A stretch of 64,000 bases of DNA from Bacillota bacterium (GTDB lineage: Bacteria; Bacillota; Clostridia; Acetivibrionales; DTU013): positions 168,047 through 232,046 of the forward strand of contig JAFABI010000087.1 in the NCBI GenBank assembly GCA_023426125.1, given 5' to 3'. Shown one piece after another: positions 59,917 through 64,000 of the stretch; position 1 is the first letter of the stretch; each line of letters starts with the position of its first letter. The notes below the pieces were generated by a model, which saw nothing but the letters and a program-made list of their open reading frames with translations, searched no databases and was not told the origin of the DNA. Position numbers and translations under genes: made by a program.

Positions 59917-61320
59917 ATGAAATTGTTTAATACCCTTACAAAGCAAAAAGAAGAGTTTGTTCCGCTGGAGAAAGGACATGTAAAAATGTACTCCTGCGGG
60001 CCTACGGTGTACAATTTTTTTCACATTGGAAACGCAAGACCTTTCATCATATTTGATACGCTGCGCAGATACCTGGAGTATGGGGGCAATAAAGTGACCT
60101 TTGTACAAAATTTTACGGACATTGACGATAAAATGATCAACCGCGCCAATAACGATGGGATTACAGTCAAGGAGCTGGCCGAGAAATTTATCGCCGAATA
60201 CTTTACCGACGCCGGCGGATTGGGAATAAAAGAAGCTACTGTACATCCGAAAGCTACAGAAAGCATACTGGACATTGTTTCCTTGATCCGGAAACTGGAG
60301 GAAAAGGGTTTCGCATATGTTATCGATGGGGATGTGTACTTTGATACGCGAAGCTTTGCCGACTATGGCAAATTGTCACATCAAAAGCTGGATGACCTGG
60401 AATCAGGCGCAAGAATCGATGTTGACGGCAGAAAGCGCGATCCCATGGATTTTGCCCTGTGGAAGGCGCAAAAACCGGGTGAACCGGCATGGGACAGCCC
60501 ATGGGGCAAAGGGCGGCCGGGATGGCATATTGAATGCTCTGCCATGGCGCAGAGGTATCTGGGCGATACCATCGATATTCACAGCGGAGGTCAGGACCTC
60601 ATTTTCCCCCATCATGAGAATGAGATCGCACAAAGCGAAGCGGCCACAGGAAAACCTTTTGCCCGATACTGGATCCATAACGGCTTCATTAACATAAACA
60701 ATGAGAAGATGTCCAAATCAGGCAATTTCTTTACAGTGAGAGATATTGTCCAACAATATGATTATGAAGTTATCAGGTTCTTTATGTTGTCTGCCCATTA
60801 CAGAAACCCTATAAATTTCAGTAATGACCTGATGGAACAGTCCAAAAACGGGCTGGAGAGAATGTACAACTGCCTGGAAAACCTCCGGTACCAGGAAACC
60901 AATGCCCAGGAGAAGGATTTCCTGAACCCGTCCGAAGCAGAGCTGAAAGACAGGCTCCAGGCGCTTAAGGCCAAGTACATTGAAGCCATGGAAGACGACC
61001 TCAATACGGCAGATGCCATTGCCGCTATGTTTGAGATGATTAAGGAAATCAATACGGGGATTACCGCCGTCTCAGGTACATCCAGGGAGATCATCACCTT
61101 TGCTTTAAGTTTGATCAAAGAACTGGGCGGAGTCCTGGGTATCCTCCAGAAGGAGAAGGACAGTGGTACGGACGCAGAAGTGGAGGAACTGGTTGCGCAA
61201 AGACAGCAAGCCAGAAAGGACAGGAATTGGAAGCTGGCCGACGAGATAAGGGATAGGCTGAAGGAAAGGGGCATAACACTGGAAGACACACCCCAGGGAG
61301 TTAAAATCGTCAAAAATTGA
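59917..61320 (+). CDS. cysS: Cysteinyl-tRNA synthetase
   Basis: 467 aa class I enzyme. Zn ligands Cys in YSCGPTVYN, Cys in HIECSAMA, then HHENE; HIGH-box variant FFHIGNARP near 34, and KMSKS near 268. Starts 23 bp after cysE and uses the same T-box. Confidence 0.96.
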   Translation: MKLFNTLTKQKEEFVPLEKGHVKMYSCGPTVYNFFHIGNARPFIIFDTLRRYLEYGGNKVTFVQNFTDIDDKMINRANNDGITVKELAEKFIAEYFTDAGGLGIKEATVHPKATESILDIVSLIRKLEEKGFAYVIDGDVYFDTRSFADYGKLSHQKLDDLESGARIDVDGRKRDPMDFALWKAQKPGEPAWDSPWGKGRPGWHIECSAMAQRYLGDTIDIHSGGQDLIFPHHENEIAQSEAATGKPFARYWIHNGFININNEKMSKSGNFFTVRDIVQQYDYEVIRFFMLSAHYRNPINFSNDLMEQSKNGLERMYNCLENLRYQETNAQEKDFLNPSEAELKDRLQALKAKYIEAMEDDLNTADAIAAMFEMIKEINTGITAVSGTSREIITFALSLIKELGGVLGILQKEKDSGTDAEVEELVAQRQQARKDRNWKLADEIRDRLKERGITLEDTPQGVKIVKN

Positions 61321-61333
61321 AGGTGCGAAACGA

Positions 61334-61768
61334 ATGGATGAGGAATTGCTAAGAAATTTATGTGAAGGAACTGCTGTGAAGAAAGGGGATTTGAACTCAT
61401 ACTCCCCGCTGGTGCTGGCGTTTCTGGGCGATGCGGTATATGAGCTTTATATCCGGTCGCTGATTGTAGCGGAGGGCAATGCGCCGGTGCACAAGCTTCA
61501 CAAGCGTTCCGTGACCTTTGTAAAGGCAAAAGCCCAGTCCGATACCATTCATCGGCTGATGGACCTTCTTAACGAGGAGGAGCAGGATATTGTCCGGAGA
61601 GGCAGAAATGCGAAGTCCGGCACTATCCCCAAAAATGCCGATGTGGCTGAGTATAAATACGCTACGGGCTTTGAAACGCTTCTGGGCTATTTGTATCTGA
61701 AACGGGATTTTCCGCGCCTGCTGCAGCTATTGAAGATATCCGCAGCACAGGGGGACGGTAGTATATAA
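61334..61768 (+). CDS. mrnC: Mini-ribonuclease III
   Basis: 144 aa. RNase III catalytic domain without the dsRNA-binding domain; LAFLGDAVYELYIRS carries the catalytic acidic residues, and YKYATGFETLLGYLYL the second. Matures 23S rRNA in Bacillus. Starts 13 bp after cysS, as in Bacillus cysS-mrnC-rlmB. Confidence 0.94.
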   Translation: MDEELLRNLCEGTAVKKGDLNSYSPLVLAFLGDAVYELYIRSLIVAEGNAPVHKLHKRSVTFVKAKAQSDTIHRLMDLLNEEEQDIVRRGRNAKSGTIPKNADVAEYKYATGFETLLGYLYLKRDFPRLLQLLKISAAQGDGSI

Positions 61769-61844
61769 CGAGGCTTAAAAATATCCTCCAGATCTGTAGG
61801 AGGGCGTTATAATTTCGAGAGAAGGAAAGAAGGGGAATGAGTAG

Positions 61845-62801
61845 ATGAAGGAACGATTTGAGAAAAAAACGGTGCAGGATAAAGTAAGAAGCCGGGCAGG
61901 CAGCGAAGGCCGGAGAATGCAGGATAACCGGGCCAGAAGCGAAAGCAGCCCGCGGCAGGAAAGCTGGAAAAGGCCGGACAGACCTTTTGACCAGGGCAGG
62001 AAAAGAAAGCCGGTAGCTGCCGAAGAGCCTGAAGCTGCCGGGCAAAGCGAAAACCACGAGGATTTTGATAAGATCGAGGGCAGGAATCCTGTACTGGAAG
62101 CCTTAAAATCAGGAAGAAGCATCAATAAGCTATTTATCTCCAAAGGCGATAAGGAAGGCTCCATCCATCAAATTATAGCTCTTAGCAAGGAAAAGGGAGT
62201 CGTCATGCAGGAAGTGGACAGGAGCAGGCTGGATAGTATGTCGACGTCCCATGCCCACCAGGGTGTCATAGCCTTTGTTTCCGCAAAAGATTATGTAGAA
62301 GTGGACGACATACTGGAAATTGCAGCCTCAAGCGGCACTGCACCATTTATTATTATTCTGGATGAGATCACCGATGCATACAATCTAGGTTCGATCCTGC
62401 GAACTGCCAACGCAGTAGGAGCCCATGGCGTAATCATCCCAAAAAGAAGGGCTATCGGATTGACAGCAGCGGTTTCCAAGGCTTCCGCGGGAGCAATCGA
62501 ATACGTGCCTGTGGCAAGAGTGACCAATATCCGTCAGACCATCGATTCTTTGAAGAAGCAAAACATCTGGATCGTAGGGACCGATTCCACCGGCGGGAAG
62601 CCGTATTACAAGAACGATCTTAAAGGCCCTGTAGCCCTTGTTGTCGGAAGTGAGGGTGAGGGTATGGGCAAATTGGTCCGGGAAAGCTGCGATTTTATTG
62701 TAAATATCCCTATGATGGGGCAGATAAGCTCGCTGAATGCTGCAGTAGCAGGGGCAATCGTCATGTACGAAGTTTTGAAACAAAGGAGTAGCTTGACATA
62801 A
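61845..62801 (+). CDS. rlmB: 23S rRNA 2'-O-methyltransferase RlmB (SpoU family)
   Basis: 318 aa. The first about 75 residues are charged and disordered (extra compared with Escherichia coli). Substrate-binding domain (about 76-155) and knotted SPOUT domain: NLGSILRTANAVGAHGVI, VVGSEGEGM and MMGQISSLNAAVA near the C-terminus. Methylates a G in 23S rRNA. Its stop overlaps the sigH promoter. Confidence 0.93.
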   Translation: MKERFEKKTVQDKVRSRAGSEGRRMQDNRARSESSPRQESWKRPDRPFDQGRKRKPVAAEEPEAAGQSENHEDFDKIEGRNPVLEALKSGRSINKLFISKGDKEGSIHQIIALSKEKGVVMQEVDRSRLDSMSTSHAHQGVIAFVSAKDYVEVDDILEIAASSGTAPFIIILDEITDAYNLGSILRTANAVGAHGVIIPKRRAIGLTAAVSKASAGAIEYVPVARVTNIRQTIDSLKKQNIWIVGTDSTGGKPYYKNDLKGPVALVVGSEGEGMGKLVRESCDFIVNIPMMGQISSLNAAVAGAIVMYEVLKQRSSLT

Positions 62802-62821
62802 AGGGGCGTCTTACGTATAAT
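62793..62821 (+). promoter_or_regulatory. Consensus sigma-A promoter of sigH
   Basis: TTGACA (62793-62798), 17-bp spacer, TATAAT (62816-62821): both boxes perfect. Overlaps the rlmB stop codon. Confidence 0.85.
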
Positions 62822-62893
62822 GATTCTAGTATCCTTTTATAGAACCCATTACGGCGCACAATTGATTTACATGATAAGTTAGGGGGCGTGAGC

Positions 62894-63538
62894 TTGAAGC
62901 CGAATGCGAATGCAGAGGCCCAGGTAAATACTGATGTAATGTCAGATGAAGAAATTATACAATCAGCAAAAGATGGAGATATAGATTCCCTCGAATACCT
63001 TATCAACAAATATAAGAGCTTTGTCCGCGCCAAGGCCAGGACCTATTTTCTTATTGGGGCAGATAGGGAGGATATCATACAGGAAGGTATGATAGGCCTT
63101 TATAAAGCGATCCGGGATTTCAGGGGAGATAAGCTTTCATCCTTCAGAGCATTTGCCGAGCTGTGCATCACCAGGCAAATCATAACGGCCATCAAGACGG
63201 CGACGAGACAGAAGCATATACCGCTGAATTCCTATGTTTCCTTAAACAAGCCCATATTTGACGAGGAATCCGACCGTACTCTCCTGGACGTTATCAGTGA
63301 AGAGAGCGTCAGCGATCCCGAGGAAATGATGATCAACCGTGAGGAGTTCTCCGGCATCGAAGTTAAGATGGGGGAAATATTAAGCAGTCTTGAATGGGAG
63401 GTATTGTCCCTTTATTTGCAGGGCAAATCCTACCAGGAGGTCGCAGAAGAACTGGACAGGCATGTGAAATCCATAGACAATGCGCTGCAGCGCGTAAAGC
63501 GGAAGCTGGAGAAGTATTTGGAAGAAGGCAGGATTTAA
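62894..63538 (+). CDS. sigH: RNA polymerase sigma-H factor
   Basis: About 214 aa. Sigma-70 family, group of transition-state/sporulation sigma H. Region 2 with DREDIIQEGMIGLYKAIRDF and CITRQIITAIKTATRQKH; region 4 near the C-terminus (LSLYLQGKSYQEVAEELDRHVKSIDNA). TTG 62894 lies seven bases after the AGGGGG site; GTG 62888 touches it. In Bacillus SigH drives early sporulation. Confidence 0.94.
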   Translation: MKPNANAEAQVNTDVMSDEEIIQSAKDGDIDSLEYLINKYKSFVRAKARTYFLIGADREDIIQEGMIGLYKAIRDFRGDKLSSFRAFAELCITRQIITAIKTATRQKHIPLNSYVSLNKPIFDEESDRTLLDVISEESVSDPEEMMINREEFSGIEVKMGEILSSLEWEVLSLYLQGKSYQEVAEELDRHVKSIDNALQRVKRKLEKYLEEGRI

Positions 63539-63565
63539 TTGCTAGAATAAGCTTTATTTACATAC

Positions 63566-63594
63566 TGGACATCATTCATGGAATGTGTTATAAT
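63566..63594 (+). promoter_or_regulatory. Promoter of the tRNA pair
   Basis: TGGACA (63566-63571), 17-bp spacer, TATAAT (63589-63594). Confidence 0.75.
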
Positions 63595-63621
63595 ACAATT
63601 CGCCCGTTAAACTTGGCACCT

Positions 63622-63695
63622 GCGGGTGTAGTTCAGTGGTAGAACATCAGCTTCCCAAGCTGATTGTGAGGGTTCGATTCCCTTCACCCGCTCCA
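63622..63695 (+). tRNA. tRNA-Gly (anticodon CCC)
   Basis: Cloverleaf with acceptor GCGGGTG/CACCCGC, anticodon loop TTCCCAA (CCC), T-loop GGTTCGATTCC and encoded CCA. Confidence 0.95.
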
Positions 63696-63697
63696 AT

Positions 63698-63773
63698 GCC
63701 CTCATAGCTCAGTTGGCAGAGCGCATCCATGGTAAGGATGAGGTCTCCAGTTCGAATCTGGATGGGAGCTCCA
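63698..63773 (+). tRNA. tRNA-Thr (anticodon GGT)
   Basis: Anticodon stem-loop CATCC ATGGTAA GGATG (GGT), T-arm CCAGTTCGAATCTGG, encoded CCA. The acceptor stem GCCCTCA/TGGGAGC has a C-A mismatch at the third pair and a T-G wobble at the fifth. Confidence 0.93.
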
Positions 63774-63898
63774 AATCGAAAGTCCTTCAATTACTTGATA
63801 ATACAGGTGGTTGGGGGATTTTTTATTATTCACATTAAATGGATTCATTTGCGGATTTTTGCACTCAGAAGCGTATTTTTGTAAACTTTAAATGGTAC

Positions 63899-64000
63899 TT
63901 AAGTGGTACTAGCCTTTTTTAACTCAATCACATTGGCAGTGTTTTTTCTATTTTTCTTTTCACCTTTTCTACTTTTCTCTGGTAGCGATTCAGGTAATCC
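63899..64000 (-). CDS. 3' end of an ORF reading in from the right edge, maybe an integrase
   Basis: 33 codons ending in TAA at 63901-63899: basic, Lys/Arg-rich tail. Its place directly downstream of tRNA-Thr recalls integrases beside tRNA attachment sites, but the fragment is too short to identify. Confidence 0.25.
   Translation of the reverse strand, partial: GLPESLPEKSRKGEKKNRKNTANVIELKKASTT

Noticed and set aside
1..64000. Anti-phage defence or CRISPR-Cas system
   Set aside because: No nuclease, toxin-antitoxin, restriction or Cas-like gene could be recognised on either strand.

Overview
The window looks like the chromosome of an anaerobic, endospore-forming member of the Clostridia, possibly of the Acetivibrio/Ruminiclostridium type. 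Support comes from sporulation genes (alpha/beta SASP, YtxC, two CotS-like kinases with a CotSA-like glycosyltransferase, SigH), a PPi-type phosphofructokinase, clostridial DUF families and a cysteine T-box. The species assignment is inference.

Layout. 1-653: truncated ytpB-like gene (minus). 734-9339: metS, tatD, a coiled-coil membrane protein, a Met-rich repeat protein, yabE-like gene, rsmA and a large unknown protein; this resembles the Bacillus metS-tatD-yabE-rnmV-rsmA order without rnmV. 9340-13500: interspersed repeats, DUF1836 regulator, NfeD-like/flotillin pair. 13504-26625: zapA, metalloenzyme, U32 peptidase, dut, response regulator, pfk, hflX, nudix, yigZ, CoA-binding protein, histidine kinase, yebC. 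26.7-31.5 kb: small sporulation and unknown genes (SASP, DUF378, PC4-like, LysM, GME-fold protein, YtxC).

31.8-46.2 kb is an accessory carbohydrate island, flanked on the left by the 3' end of an IS630-type transposase and on the right by the 3' end of a tyrosine recombinase. It holds a cupin protein, a sugar ABC importer without its own ATPase, an SDR, a GH172 (DUF2961) enzyme, a GH2 enzyme, an AroE-like and a 2-hydroxyacid dehydrogenase, a broken phosphotriesterase-like gene and a PGI-type cupin, facing a xylulokinase-gntR operon. Both island promoters carry TATGTAA-type palindromes at their start sites, so one GntR protein may control the whole set. I read it as an import-and-degrade system for an unusual furanoside or glycoside; the substrate is unknown.

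46.4-58.6 kb: P-loop/Asp23 fusion, a spore-coat polysaccharide-type operon (cotS, cotS, glycosyltransferase, UDP-glucose dehydrogenase), a DNA glycosylase, a 6S RNA candidate and several clostridial unknowns. 58.7-63.8 kb: Cys T-box, cysE, cysS, mrnC, rlmB, sigH, tRNA-Gly and tRNA-Thr.

Intergenic DNA is rich in small repeats of at least five families. The most striking is a 98-bp palindrome (B) that is inserted inside another palindromic element (A) at 6.6 kb and occurs alone at 28.7 kb. No CRISPR array, rRNA or complete transposon is visible.
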